Of a DNA stretch of 64,000 nucleotides, positions 43,859 through 52,954 are shown piece by piece; positions within the stretch are counted from its first letter, which is position 1, and every line of letters starts with the position of its first letter. The position numbers and the translations under genes are program-made. This stretch comes from Flavobacterium hibisci (GTDB taxonomy: Bacteria > Bacteroidota > Bacteroidia > Flavobacteriales > Flavobacteriaceae). The notes beneath the pieces were generated by a model, which did not search any database, was not told where the DNA came from, and was given only the letters and a program-made list of their open reading frames with translations. The stretch is taken from the NCBI RefSeq assembly GCF_020026925.1, contig NZ_JAIQDW010000004.1, forward strand, positions 62,001 through 126,000, written 5' to 3'.

Positions 43859-44386
43859 TTAAATTTTGTGGTCTTCCAAATAATGATAAAATTCATCAAA
43901 AATTATTTTAAACCAGACAGTATATATTTCGGGGTGCTTTTCAATATCTTCTTTTATATCCTCAATTTTCATCCATTTCCAATCCTCTACTTCTTCTAAA
44001 TTAATTTCCGGATTTTCATTGTAATACCCAATCATGACGTGATCAAGCTCATGTTCGGTCAGACCGTTATCAAAAGGTGCTTTGTATATAAAATGAAACA
44101 ACTCCTTTAATTCGGTTTTAAAACCCATTTCTTCAAAAAGTCGTCTGCTACCCGCTTCGATATTTGACTCTCCTTCACGCTGATGACTGCAGCATGTATT
44201 GGTCCATAGCAAAGGCGAATGATATTTTTGATGTGCACGCTGCTGCAGCATGATTTCATTTTTACTGTTTAAAATAAAAACTGAGAAAGCGCGGTGTAAA
44301 AGGGCTTTTTCATGTGCTTCTAATTTTGGCATCAAGCCAATCTGCTCATCATTTTGGTTGACTAATATTACGTTTTCTTCTATCAT
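43859..44386 (-). CDS. idi: Isopentenyl-diphosphate delta-isomerase, type 1
   Basis: 175 residues from MIEENVILVNQNDEQIG; a longer frame to 44494 adds a hydrophobic extension atypical of the family. Nudix fold with LLHRAFSVFILN, LWTNTCCSHQREGES (catalytic Cys) and EAGSRRLFEEMGF (Nudix box), then the acidic EHELDHVMIG segment with the catalytic Glu region. It converts IPP to DMAPP for isoprenoids, including carotenoid or flexirubin precursors and quinones. First gene of the minus-strand series. Confidence 0.93.
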   Translation of the reverse strand: MIEENVILVNQNDEQIGLMPKLEAHEKALLHRAFSVFILNSKNEIMLQQRAHQKYHSPLLWTNTCCSHQREGESNIEAGSRRLFEEMGFKTELKELFHFIYKAPFDNGLTEHELDHVMIGYYNENPEINLEEVEDWKWMKIEDIKEDIEKHPEIYTVWFKIIFDEFYHYLEDHKI

Positions 44387-44624
44387 AGGGCATGTTGATA
44401 TACAAAAATACGAAAAAAGAATTGGTTGGAAAATCTCAGAAAAGATTGTGAAAAGTTTAACTGACAAGAAATTACACATTTCTCTAATTACCAACAGACT
44501 ACAATAAATAAATTCAAAAAAAGCCTTAAAAATAAGCCCCTAAAACTATAGAGCGTATTTCTTCGTAAATAATATAAAGTTAAAACATACTTAAAAAAAA
44601 CTCAATTGTGTAGTTAGTATCTTT

Positions 44625-44652
44625 TTGATTCAAAACCTAATTGTACATTTGA
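44625..44652 (+). promoter_or_regulatory. Candidate promoter of msrB-msrA
   Basis: TTTG (44625-44628), 16 bp, TACATTTG (44645-44652), 24 bp before the msrB ATG. The spacing is 3 bp shorter than at the tRNA promoters here. Confidence 0.5.
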
Positions 44653-44675
44653 ATAAAACTTAAAGCACTCAAACA

Positions 44676-45230
44676 ATGAAAACAAGAACACAATTTTTCA
44701 GGCTTTGCTTTTTAATTCTGGTATTTATTTTTCAGGCTTGTGGACAATCATCAAAAAAGAACAATACACAAACTTCTAACATGGGAAATAAAATAAATAA
44801 ACCCGGAAATCCTTATTATTCGAATACAGATTCTACCAAACTAAATGTAACGGATGCAGAATGGAAAAAAGTACTTCCTGAAGACGTGTATGCAGTCATG
44901 CGTGAAGCTGATACCGAAAGACCTTTTACAGGAAAATATTGGAATACTGATGAAAAAGGCACTTATTACTGCGCTTCATGTGGAAACAAACTCTTCAGAT
45001 CGGGCGCTAAGTTTGCAAGCAATTGCGGGTGGCCAAGTTTTTTTGAACAAGACAATAAAAAAAGTGTCGTTTATAAAAATGATAATTCGTTAGGCATGGA
45101 AAGAATTGAAGCACTTTGCGGAAGATGCAACGGACATTTAGGTCATTTATTTGATGATGGTCCGCCACCAACAGGAAAACGATACTGTATGAATTCGATT
45201 GCAATGGATTTCATTCCAGATAACAAATAA
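44676..45230 (+). CDS. msrB: Peptide-methionine (R)-S-oxide reductase, lipoprotein form
   Basis: 184 residues: lipobox IFQACG (Cys22), a short linker, then a SelR domain. Zinc ligands are in YYCASCGNKLF and EALCGRCNGHLGH, and the catalytic Cys is in GKRYCMNSIAMDFIP. It repairs methionine-R-sulfoxide in exported proteins. The msrA gene starts 10 bp downstream and is also exported, so the pair forms a periplasmic Met-sulfoxide repair system. Confidence 0.94.
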   Translation: MKTRTQFFRLCFLILVFIFQACGQSSKKNNTQTSNMGNKINKPGNPYYSNTDSTKLNVTDAEWKKVLPEDVYAVMREADTERPFTGKYWNTDEKGTYYCASCGNKLFRSGAKFASNCGWPSFFEQDNKKSVVYKNDNSLGMERIEALCGRCNGHLGHLFDDGPPPTGKRYCMNSIAMDFIPDNK

Positions 45231-45240
45231 ATATTTATTC

Positions 45241-45849
45241 ATGAAAAAAATACTTTTAATCTGTTTTTTTGTTTTCTCATTAAACGGATTCTCTCAGAAA
45301 AAAACACTCGATATTGAAACTATTACACTTGGTGGAGGATGTTATTGGTGTGTAGAAGCTGTTTATGAAAATCTAAATGGAGTAAAATCTGTTGTTTCCG
45401 GTTATGCCGGAGGTAAAACAGTTAATCCAACCTACGAAGAAGTCTGCACGGGTAAAACCGGTCACGCCGAAGTGGTGCAAATTACTTATGATAAAAGCAT
45501 AACAAATATTAACGAAATCTTCAAGGTTTTCTTTACTGTTCACGACCCTACTACATTGAACAGACAAGGCGCTGATGTGGGAACCCAATATCGTTCTGTA
45601 ATTTTTTATACAAATGAAGAACAAAAAAAGGCGGCTCAAAACATTATTGCAGAACTCAGTAAGGCAAAAGTTTACGACAGCCCCATTGTAACCAAAATAG
45701 AACCGCTTTCAAAATTTTATAAGGCCGAAAATTACCATCAGAACTATTTTGCCAACAACAAAAATCAACCCTATTGCAAAATGGTGATTCAGCCTAAAAT
45801 AGAAAAGTTTGAAAAAGTTTTTAAGGACAAAATAAAAAAGAAACCTTAA
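45241..45849 (+). CDS. msrA: Peptide-methionine (S)-S-oxide reductase, secreted
   Basis: 202 residues from MKKILLICFFVFSLNGFSQ, which is a signal peptide; the 14 codons upstream overlap msrB and are not needed. The catalytic motif is LGGGCYWCVEAVYENLNGV with the catalytic Cys in GCYWC, and VSGYAGG, YDKSITNINEIFKVFFTVHDPTT, and DVGTQYRS complete the family signature. Acts with the preceding MsrB outside the cytoplasm. Confidence 0.94.
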   Translation: MKKILLICFFVFSLNGFSQKKTLDIETITLGGGCYWCVEAVYENLNGVKSVVSGYAGGKTVNPTYEEVCTGKTGHAEVVQITYDKSITNINEIFKVFFTVHDPTTLNRQGADVGTQYRSVIFYTNEEQKKAAQNIIAELSKAKVYDSPIVTKIEPLSKFYKAENYHQNYFANNKNQPYCKMVIQPKIEKFEKVFKDKIKKKP

Positions 45850-45874
45850 GAAACGGTTATACATATTACCAACA

Positions 45875-45906
45875 AAAAAGTCTGTGCCAAATGACACAGA
45901 CTTTTT
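45875..45906. terminator. Bidirectional terminator between msrA and the PL7-like gene
   Basis: Arms AAAAAGTCTGTG (45875-45886) and CACAGACTTTTT (45895-45906) between convergent genes. Confidence 0.9.
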
Positions 45907-45928
45907 CATATTTATTGTTTAGATTTTC

Positions 45929-46738
45929 TTAGTGAGTAACATCTAATGAGTAAAATTTCACATTTGCGAATGCTCCTGTTTGATCTCCCTGAAGATTACA
46001 TCCAACAGTAAAATAATTATCGAATGAATTCCATAATTTGTAATCACCTCCTGAATATACTTTTTTCTCACCGTTTACACTAACTTCCATCTTTCCATCA
46101 CTAATTTCAATCTGGAAATTGAATTTATCAAAATCAACTTTATTTTTAAAAGTATAACCATCATCATCAATCCAGGAATCTTCTTTTAAAATATCAATAC
46201 CTGTAATAGAAGGATCTGCTAACCTCTTTGATCTCAATTTTACATATCCATTATCCCAAAAAACTTTTAAGATTGATGGAGCAGATTTGTCTTTGGCACC
46301 AATTTGATTAACCTGATCTTCTTTTAACCTTCCTCCAATCTGAGCAAATATAACACGCGGATATTGGTCATTCTTTTTAGAAATTTCTCCCATTTTAATC
46401 GAAGCTTTTAATTTTGCACCTTGCTTAAAAGACCAGCTTGCATCGCCTCCAAATGAGTTTTGCTCTTTTAGATCTGTTTTATTAAAAGATCTTTTAGATT
46501 TGATAGAAGGATAAACATAAAAAACCAAAGACCTGTCAGTCAAATCATTGAACATAAATTTTGTGATTTCAACATTTTCAGAATAATCCAAAAGTTTTGG
46601 TGCTTTATAAGTGGTTACCGAACCTTCAGGAATAGTTAACTTCCATAAAGTCAAATCTATTTTTGGTGCTTTTTGGGCATGAATTATAAAAGTAGTACTT
46701 GCGAATAATAATAAAAGATAAGTTCTAATTTTTTTCAT
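45929..46738 (-). CDS. Secreted PL7-like (alginate lyase 2 fold) protein with divergent catalytic motifs
   Basis: 269 residues with a signal peptide ending at FIIHAQ. The mature protein follows the jelly-roll order of polysaccharide lyase family 7: LTLWKLTIPEGS start, KTDLKE where RTELR is usual (87-92), AQIGG where QIH is usual (133-135), and YFTVGCNLQ where YFKAGxYxQ is usual (242-250). The His of QIH and the Tyr of the last motif, which act in catalysis, are absent. It is therefore either a binding protein or an enzyme with altered chemistry. No SusC/SusD pair or other alginate gene is adjacent, which also argues against a classic alginate locus. Confidence 0.75.
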   Translation of the reverse strand: MKKIRTYLLLLFASTTFIIHAQKAPKIDLTLWKLTIPEGSVTTYKAPKLLDYSENVEITKFMFNDLTDRSLVFYVYPSIKSKRSFNKTDLKEQNSFGGDASWSFKQGAKLKASIKMGEISKKNDQYPRVIFAQIGGRLKEDQVNQIGAKDKSAPSILKVFWDNGYVKLRSKRLADPSITGIDILKEDSWIDDDGYTFKNKVDFDKFNFQIEISDGKMEVSVNGEKKVYSGGDYKLWNSFDNYFTVGCNLQGDQTGAFANVKFYSLDVTH

Positions 46739-47400
46739 TTTTTGGCTGTTTTTGGATTAAATAATTTTGTAAAATCAATTTCAAGATACTCGCGAGCAAA
46801 AAATGTTCCAAAAAGAAAAATTTAAAATCTTTTCATTGAAAAATCCCGTCTCAAGAACACCATTGTAATCGATTGCATAAAAATAGATTTTTTTTTCAAT
46901 TTCCTCATATTTTTTTACATTATATTTTCTATTTCTCAAAAAAAAATACTAAAAAATTGAATTTGTATAAATTTAATCAAAATTAAACAACGATTATTAA
47001 GAAATAAAAAAACATCATATATAATTATTGAATAATCTATAAAAATAAATCCAATAATTTACAATAAATTATATAAGTATTTTTTTATAAAAGCAAAGAT
47101 TACCAAGTATTTAGATACAAAATAAACAAATAACAAAACTGTATTTATCCCGAATAAAAGATATTAAGAAAATTAAAAATGTAATAAATGTTAATTTTAC
47201 GATGAAAAACTTGACATTTATTACATTCTAAAAAATGTTTTATACAAGAAAACCGAGCTTCCGTTTTATTCCAATAATTAGTTCTATATTAATTAATTAC
47301 AAAAGGGAGCTACTAATTGAATTTTATAGGAAATAAACAAGAGTAGATTTCTATCTGATTAAAAAATCTAATATCCATACCACACAAATCAACCAGAAAA
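46739..47400. other. 662-bp gene-free, very AT-rich spacer with a 14-bp inverted repeat
   Basis: Longest gene-free stretch in the window, upstream of the PL7-like gene and downstream of the FAD oxidoreductase gene. All frames are broken by stops, and the longest Met-initiated readings are about 20 codons. Most of 46860-47180 is A/T homopolymer-rich. The one clear structure is AATGTAATAAATGT (47178-47191) with its exact inverse ACATTTATTACATT (47214-47227), 22 bp apart. It may hold an sRNA, an operator or a decayed gene; I cannot tell which. Confidence 0.7.
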
Positions 47401-48960
47401 TCATTTCAAAGATGCGGCAATCATCAAAGCGCATTTTTCTCCATCAATTGCAGCTGAAATAATTCCTCCTGCATAACCTGCACCTTCCCCACAAGGATAC
47501 AATCCTTTAATCTGTAAATGTTCATAAGTATCATGATTTCTTGGAATTCTAACTGGAGATGACGTTCTGCTTTCAGGAGCATGCAGAATAGCTTCGTTTG
47601 TTAAATAACCCCGCATCGATTTTCCGAATTCCAAAAAACCCTGACGCATAATCTGAGCCAGAAAGCCAGGAAAAACCTGCCCCACTTCTACCGAAGTAGT
47701 CCCAGGAACATAAGATGTTTTTGGAATATCTGTTGAAACCTTGCTTTGTGTAAAATCAATCATTCTTTGAGCAGGAACTTTTTGCGTTTCCCCAGCAAGA
47801 CGCCATGCCTTTTGTTCGATACTTTTTTGAAATTCCATACCGGCCAGTGCACCAAATTTAGCAAAAGGCTTAAAATCTTCTAATTTTAATTCGACCACAA
47901 TTCCGGAATTTGCAGTTGACTGATCACGTTTAGAGGGTGACCAGCCGTTTGTGACTACTTCACCGGGACTCGTTGCGCATGGTGCGATTACACCACCCGG
48001 GCACATACAAAATGAATACATACCACGACCGTTTACCTGTTTCACTATAGAATACGGAGCCGGAGGCAAATGTTCTCCACGATAATCACAGCTGTATTGA
48101 ATACTATCTATTAATTGCTGAGAATGTTCAGCACGCACACCTAAAGCAAAAGGTTTAGCTTCTATAAAAATCTTCTTTTTATCTAATAGTTCAAAAACAT
48201 CACGAGCCGAATGCCCCGTTGCTAAGATTAACTTATTTGCAAGAATCCTGTCTCCATTTTGAGTGACAACTCCTTCTACTTCATTGTTTTTTACTAAAAT
48301 ATCTATTACCCTGGTATCAAACAAAACCTGACCTCCAAATTCGATTATTTTATTGCGGATATCTTCGATTATTTTAGGCAATTTATTGGTTCCGATATGA
48401 GGATGTGCTTCTACCAAAATATCTTCAGAGGCTCCAAAAGCGACTAAAAGTTCTAAAATACGGGTTATATCACCGCGCTTTTTAGAACGTGTATATAACT
48501 TCCCATCAGAATAGGTTCCCGCCCCTCCTTCGCCAAAACAGTAATTAGAATCTTCGTTTACTATATGCTCGCGATTGATTGCTTTTAGGTCGCGGCGGCG
48601 TCCGCGCACGTCTTTTCCTCGTTCGAGTACAATTGGCTTCAAGCCTAATTCAACTAATTGTAAAGCCGCAAAAAGACCTGCCGGTCCAGCACCAACAACA
48701 ATTACTTCCTGTGCTTTTGAAACATCCTTATATATAGGAAGCTCAATTTTGGATTTCTGAAGAACTTCTCCTTTTAAATAAATAACTACTTTTAAATTGA
48801 TTTTTATTGCTTTCTGTCGCGCATCAATTGAACGTTTCAGAATCGAAACATGCTGAATTTCATGAGAAGAAACTTTTATTTGTTTAGACAAATAGTCTTT
48901 CAGTAATAATTCATTTGCTGCTATTTCGGGAGTTACCTGAAGTAAAAGTTCTCTTGGCAT
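47401..48960 (-). CDS. FAD-dependent oxidoreductase (COG2509 family)
   Basis: 519 residues. An N-terminal domain of about 85 residues precedes the dinucleotide-binding motif VVGAGPAGLFAALQLVE (about 92-108) and LERGKDVRGRRRD. The family-specific NYCFGEGGAGTYSDGKLYTR, HIGTNKLP, ATGHSARDVFELL and MCPGGVIAPCATSPGEVVTNG follow, with YPCGEGAGYAGGIISAAIDG near the C-terminus. These are uncharacterised flavoproteins widespread in bacteria and plastids; the substrate is unknown. It is a single gene. Confidence 0.9.
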   Translation of the reverse strand: MPRELLLQVTPEIAANELLLKDYLSKQIKVSSHEIQHVSILKRSIDARQKAIKINLKVVIYLKGEVLQKSKIELPIYKDVSKAQEVIVVGAGPAGLFAALQLVELGLKPIVLERGKDVRGRRRDLKAINREHIVNEDSNYCFGEGGAGTYSDGKLYTRSKKRGDITRILELLVAFGASEDILVEAHPHIGTNKLPKIIEDIRNKIIEFGGQVLFDTRVIDILVKNNEVEGVVTQNGDRILANKLILATGHSARDVFELLDKKKIFIEAKPFALGVRAEHSQQLIDSIQYSCDYRGEHLPPAPYSIVKQVNGRGMYSFCMCPGGVIAPCATSPGEVVTNGWSPSKRDQSTANSGIVVELKLEDFKPFAKFGALAGMEFQKSIEQKAWRLAGETQKVPAQRMIDFTQSKVSTDIPKTSYVPGTTSVEVGQVFPGFLAQIMRQGFLEFGKSMRGYLTNEAILHAPESRTSSPVRIPRNHDTYEHLQIKGLYPCGEGAGYAGGIISAAIDGEKCALMIAASLK

Positions 48961-49059
48961 TGTGTTTATTTATTGGATTAGCTTTTCTATTTATGAAAAG
49001 AAGTTACAAAAGTACTATTTTGAAATGAGAATATTTGTACGTTTGAAAAAACTAAAAAA

Positions 49060-50293
49060 ATGGAAATTAAAAACATTGAACATCTTTTACACAACGTTTC
49101 AATTATTCAGGAAAAATATAATTCATTAGCAGAAATAACCGGAGAACATTATAATGTTTTTGATATCTTAGGAAAACGCAGCGATGAATTATCTCATTCC
49201 TTGATAATTTCTAATTTGTTAAATGCGAAAGGCAAACATGGTCAAAAGGATTTATTCTTAAAATTGTTTATTGAAATTATACAACCTAAATTTTTATCAA
49301 GCATTGTTAAAGAAGATTTTTTCAAAAATTTCAACACGCTTGCAAGTAAAGCAATAACTGAAAAATTTGCAGGAGAAGTAACTGATGATGAAGGAGGCAG
49401 AATTGACATTGTCATTACTCAAGGACAAAACAATATCATTATAGAAAACAAAATTTACGCTAGAGATCAAAAAGCGCAGCTATTAAGATATTTTAATTAT
49501 GACAAGAACGCTCCCATAATATACTTAACACTTGATGGAAAAGATGCAAGCGAAAATTCAAAAAAAAATATAGCAAATGGACACGAATACATTTGCATTT
49601 CATATGAAAATGAAATAAGTAATTGGATTGAAAAATGTGTTGAAAAAGTGGCCAATAAACCAATTATAAGAGAAACATTAATTCAATATTTAAATTTAAT
49701 AAATAGCATTACAAATCAATCCACAAACGATATTATGAGTAAAGAAATAAAAGAATTAATTAAAAAAGATTTTGGATCAGCAAGTGAAATTGTAAAAAAT
49801 TATGATGAGGCTAAAAATGATATTTACAACAAAATTCGAGATACAATAAGAGATATACTCGTATCACAATTAAGCAATAAGTACGAAATAACATATGCAG
49901 GAAGCTCCGTTTCTGACAAAAATTCGAAAATATATCTTGAATTAAAAGATTATAATAATATGGGGATTTTCTTTGGTATCAAACCATTTAGTGGCAATGG
50001 GAATATAAGGAAACGAGTTGTTGCTTGGAATTCTAGATATTGAGAAAAAAAACAAAGATTATTTTGAAAAGTATACTTCAAAAGGTAGTCGATGGATTGA
50101 AAAAAAAACATTTAATACTTTTGAAGATTATCATATCGACTTTAGTAATCTTGATTTCTTAACTTTACTTGCAAATAATGAAGAAAAACAAATACAATTA
50201 GCAAAAGAGCTTGCTGATCAAATTATTAAATATATTGATTCACAAGAGGAATATGTTTTAAAAGTTTGCAAAAAAATCAAACAAAGTATCTAA
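49060..50293 (+). pseudogene. PD-(D/E)XK nuclease family gene (PDDEXK_4-like), frameshifted
   Basis: The first reading (49060-50043, 327 codons) has the nuclease core: GGRIDIVIT (Asp116), IIIENKIYA (Glu129, Lys131) and Gln140 in KAQLLRYF, followed by IIYLTLDG. It breaks off after PFSGNGN. A second reading, shifted by +1, opens at 50009 (GNELLLGILDIEKKNKDYF...) and continues to 50293 with the same composition, so the two look like one protein of about 410 residues split by a one-base insertion or two-base deletion near 49998-50011. Single nucleases of this family may act in defence. The gene is richer in A runs than its neighbours, which hints at acquisition. Confidence 0.78.
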
Positions 50294-50364
50294 TTATCTA
50301 AAAATTCATTTTTAAAACAGACTTTATACCTTTGTAATTCTAAACCTTTGTACCGATATAAATA

Positions 50365-50604
50365 ATGTCAAGAAAAATAAAACTAATTTGGGATTTTCGT
50401 GGTCCGGCTTCTGCTAAAACAGCAGAACATCACGAAATCCATTTGAAAGAATATATTACAATTGAAAAACTCCCGCTGAATATTACGGGATTTAAAGTCA
50501 TAAGCGACATGCATGCAGTTGCTTTTATGGTGGTAACTCACGAAAATATGATTCAGGTAAGAGATGCTTTAAAACCGCATCGGGGGGAAATTTATTCAGA
50601 GTAA
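50365..50604 (+). CDS. Conserved small cytosolic protein of unknown function
   Basis: 79 residues with alternating alpha/beta character: KIKLIWDFRGPASAKTAEHH, LKEYITIEKLPL, HAVAFMVVTHENMIQVRDALKP. Four histidines lie in two groups. No signal peptide and no motif I know. The sense codon pattern and good spacing to neighbours support a real gene. It converges with recQ across a 70-bp repeat-bearing spacer. Confidence 0.72.
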   Translation: MSRKIKLIWDFRGPASAKTAEHHEIHLKEYITIEKLPLNITGFKVISDMHAVAFMVVTHENMIQVRDALKPHRGEIYSE

Positions 50605-50606
50605 GT

Positions 50607-50664
50607 TGTAAAATGAAAAATGTGAGATGGAAAGTATCAAAAAATACATTTTACATCTCACATT
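50607..50664. repeat. Inverted word repeat between the 79-aa gene and recQ
   Basis: TGTAAAATG (50607-50615) and AATGTGAGATG (50619-50629) recur as reverse complements CATTTTACA (50647-50655) and CATCTCACATT (50654-50664). The word order is permuted, so it is not one simple hairpin. Related words occur at 55969-56036. Confidence 0.7.
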
Positions 50665-50674
50665 AAACTTATGA

Positions 50675-52867
50675 CTAGTTTGCCACCTCACTAATAAACT
50701 TAATTCTCATTAATCGCAATTCGTCAATATCGTAATCACCATCAAATTCTTTTAAGGCATCTTCAATTTTGTCGGATTCTGATTCCATGAAATAATCGTG
50801 GATTTCTTCCTGCTGATCATCATCAAGCATATCATCAACCCAATATTTGATATTTAATTTAGTTCCGGAATAAACAATTTGTTCCATTTCCTTAATCAGA
50901 GCATCCATTGTTAATCCTTTTGCGGAAGCAATATCACTTAATGGCAGCTTTCTGTCGATATTCTGAATAATGTATAATTTATTAGCAGAATTAACTCCTG
51001 TAGATTTTACAACCAAATCATCCGGACGGATAATATCATTATCTTCAACATATCTGCTTATTAAAGCAACAAATTCACCACCGTATTTTTTTGCTTTTCC
51101 TTCACCAACCCCATGAATATTATACAATTCCTGTAATGTAATGGGATATTTCAAAGCCATATCCTCTAGAGAAGGATCCTGAAAAACCACAAAAGGAGGC
51201 ACACCGAGTTTTTTTGCTACCTTTTTTCGAAGTTCTTTTAACATTGCGGTCAAAACCTCATCAGAAGTCCCTGATGATTTAGATGATGCCACGATTGATT
51301 CATCATCGGCTTCGCTATATTCATGATCTTCAGACATCATAAATGAAACGGGATTTTTGATAAAATCCAAACCTTGCTGCGTTATTTTTACAACCCCATA
51401 TGTTTCAATATCTTTTGACAAATATCCAGACACTAAAACCTGACGTAATAATGCCATCCAGTACTTTTCATCATGATCTGAACCGGAACCAAAAAAGGAT
51501 TGCGTATCTGTTTTATGAGCCTTAATAACCGCATTAATACGACCTATTAAAGTAAATACAATTTCTTTTGATTTATAAATATGTTTGGTATCGCGAACAA
51601 TTTCCAACAATTTAACAACCTGATCTTTTGCTTCAATTTTGTTTTTAGGATTTCGTACATTATCATCCATATCTGCACCGTCTCCATCATCCGGAAATTC
51701 TTCACCAAAATAATGTAAAAGGAATTTTCTTCTTGACATTGATGTCTCAGCGTAAGCCACCACTTCCTGCAATAAAGCAAAACCTATTTCCTGTTCTGCC
51801 ACAGGCTTGCCGGACATGAATTTTTCCAGCTTTTCTACATCTTTAAAAGAATAATAAGCCAGGCAATGCCCTTCACCTCCGTCGCGTCCTGCACGACCAG
51901 TTTCCTGATAATAACTTTCAAGTGATTTTGGAATGTCATGGTGAATTACAAAACGAACGTCCGGCTTGTCAATTCCCATTCCGAAGGCAATTGTAGCTAC
52001 GACTACTTCAACATCCTCCATCAAAAACATATCCTGATGCTTGGCACGGGTTTTCGCATCCAGACCCGCGTGATACGGAACAGCACTGATTCCATTAACC
52101 TGCAAAACTTCAGCAATAGTTTCTACTTTTTTGCGGCTCAGACAATAAATAATTCCGGATTTACCTTTATGCTGTTTGATAAAACGAATAATATCCGATT
52201 CAATATTTTTAGTTTTAGTACGAACTTCGTAATATAGATTTGGTCTGTTAAATGATGCTTTAAAAGTATTGGCATCAACCATATCCAGATTTTTCAGAAT
52301 ATCTTCCTGAACTTTTGGTGTGGCAGTAGCTGTAAGTCCAATAATTGGTACTTTACCCAATTGTTTAATAATATTTCTAAGATTCCTGTATTCTGGCCTG
52401 AAATCATGTCCCCACTCTGAAATACAATGCGCTTCATCAATTGCTACAAATGAAATCGGTACGCTCTGCAAAAAAGCTACGTATTCTTCTTTTGTCAGCG
52501 ATTCCGGCGCAACATATAAAAGTTTAGTTAAACCAGACGTGATATCCGTTTTAACCTGGGCAATTTCTGTTTTTGTTAAAGATGAATTTAGTACATGAGC
52601 GATTCCATTTTCAGAAGAAAGACTTCTGATGGCATCCACCTGATTCTTCATTAAAGCAATTAAAGGAGAAACAACAATTGCAGTCCCATCCTTAATCAGA
52701 GCAGGCAATTGATAACAAAGAGACTTTCCACCACCCGTAGGCATAATTACAAAAGTATTCTTCTCATCTAAAATACTTCTAATGACCTGCTCCTGCAAGC
52801 CTTTAAATTGGCTAAAGCCGAAATACTTCTTTAATTCTTTATGTATTTCAATTTCGTTTGAACTCAT
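50675..52867 (-). CDS. recQ: ATP-dependent DNA helicase RecQ, zinc-ligand-less form
   Basis: 730 residues. The helicase core has GGGKS at 45-49, DEAH at 144-147, TATAT and the QETGRAGRDG motif VI (321-330). The RQC zinc region is altered: the first ligand Cys is Ser378 in ETSMSRRKFLLHYFGEEF, and the CxxC...C cluster is replaced by DGDGADMDDNVRNP (393-406) with no cysteine. A winged helix follows, an HRDC domain at about 535-620 and a further helical tail to 730. It unwinds forks and recombination intermediates. The missing zinc ligands may be compensated by the acidic loop. Confidence 0.93.
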   Translation of the reverse strand: MSSNEIEIHKELKKYFGFSQFKGLQEQVIRSILDEKNTFVIMPTGGGKSLCYQLPALIKDGTAIVVSPLIALMKNQVDAIRSLSSENGIAHVLNSSLTKTEIAQVKTDITSGLTKLLYVAPESLTKEEYVAFLQSVPISFVAIDEAHCISEWGHDFRPEYRNLRNIIKQLGKVPIIGLTATATPKVQEDILKNLDMVDANTFKASFNRPNLYYEVRTKTKNIESDIIRFIKQHKGKSGIIYCLSRKKVETIAEVLQVNGISAVPYHAGLDAKTRAKHQDMFLMEDVEVVVATIAFGMGIDKPDVRFVIHHDIPKSLESYYQETGRAGRDGGEGHCLAYYSFKDVEKLEKFMSGKPVAEQEIGFALLQEVVAYAETSMSRRKFLLHYFGEEFPDDGDGADMDDNVRNPKNKIEAKDQVVKLLEIVRDTKHIYKSKEIVFTLIGRINAVIKAHKTDTQSFFGSGSDHDEKYWMALLRQVLVSGYLSKDIETYGVVKITQQGLDFIKNPVSFMMSEDHEYSEADDESIVASSKSSGTSDEVLTAMLKELRKKVAKKLGVPPFVVFQDPSLEDMALKYPITLQELYNIHGVGEGKAKKYGGEFVALISRYVEDNDIIRPDDLVVKSTGVNSANKLYIIQNIDRKLPLSDIASAKGLTMDALIKEMEQIVYSGTKLNIKYWVDDMLDDDQQEEIHDYFMESESDKIEDALKEFDGDYDIDELRLMRIKFISEVAN

Positions 52868-52892
52868 TCTTTATATTAATGGATATTTTGTA

Positions 52893-52900
52893 TAAATTTG
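52893..52900 (+). promoter_or_regulatory. -7 box of the kdsD-tatC operon
   Basis: TAAATTTG matches the TAnnTTTG element. The TTG within it opens the longest frame of the next gene, so that codon cannot be the translation start. No good TTTG lies 19 bp upstream (TTTA instead). Confidence 0.55.
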
Positions 52901-52954
52901 CAACACATAAAGATACGAATTTCTTTCACACTCACAAATTTTAACTTTCCTGAT

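Noticed and set aside
45929..46738. Complete alginate utilisation locus
   Set aside because: No SusC/SusD pair, no second lyase and no uronate catabolic genes lie near, and the catalytic motifs are changed.
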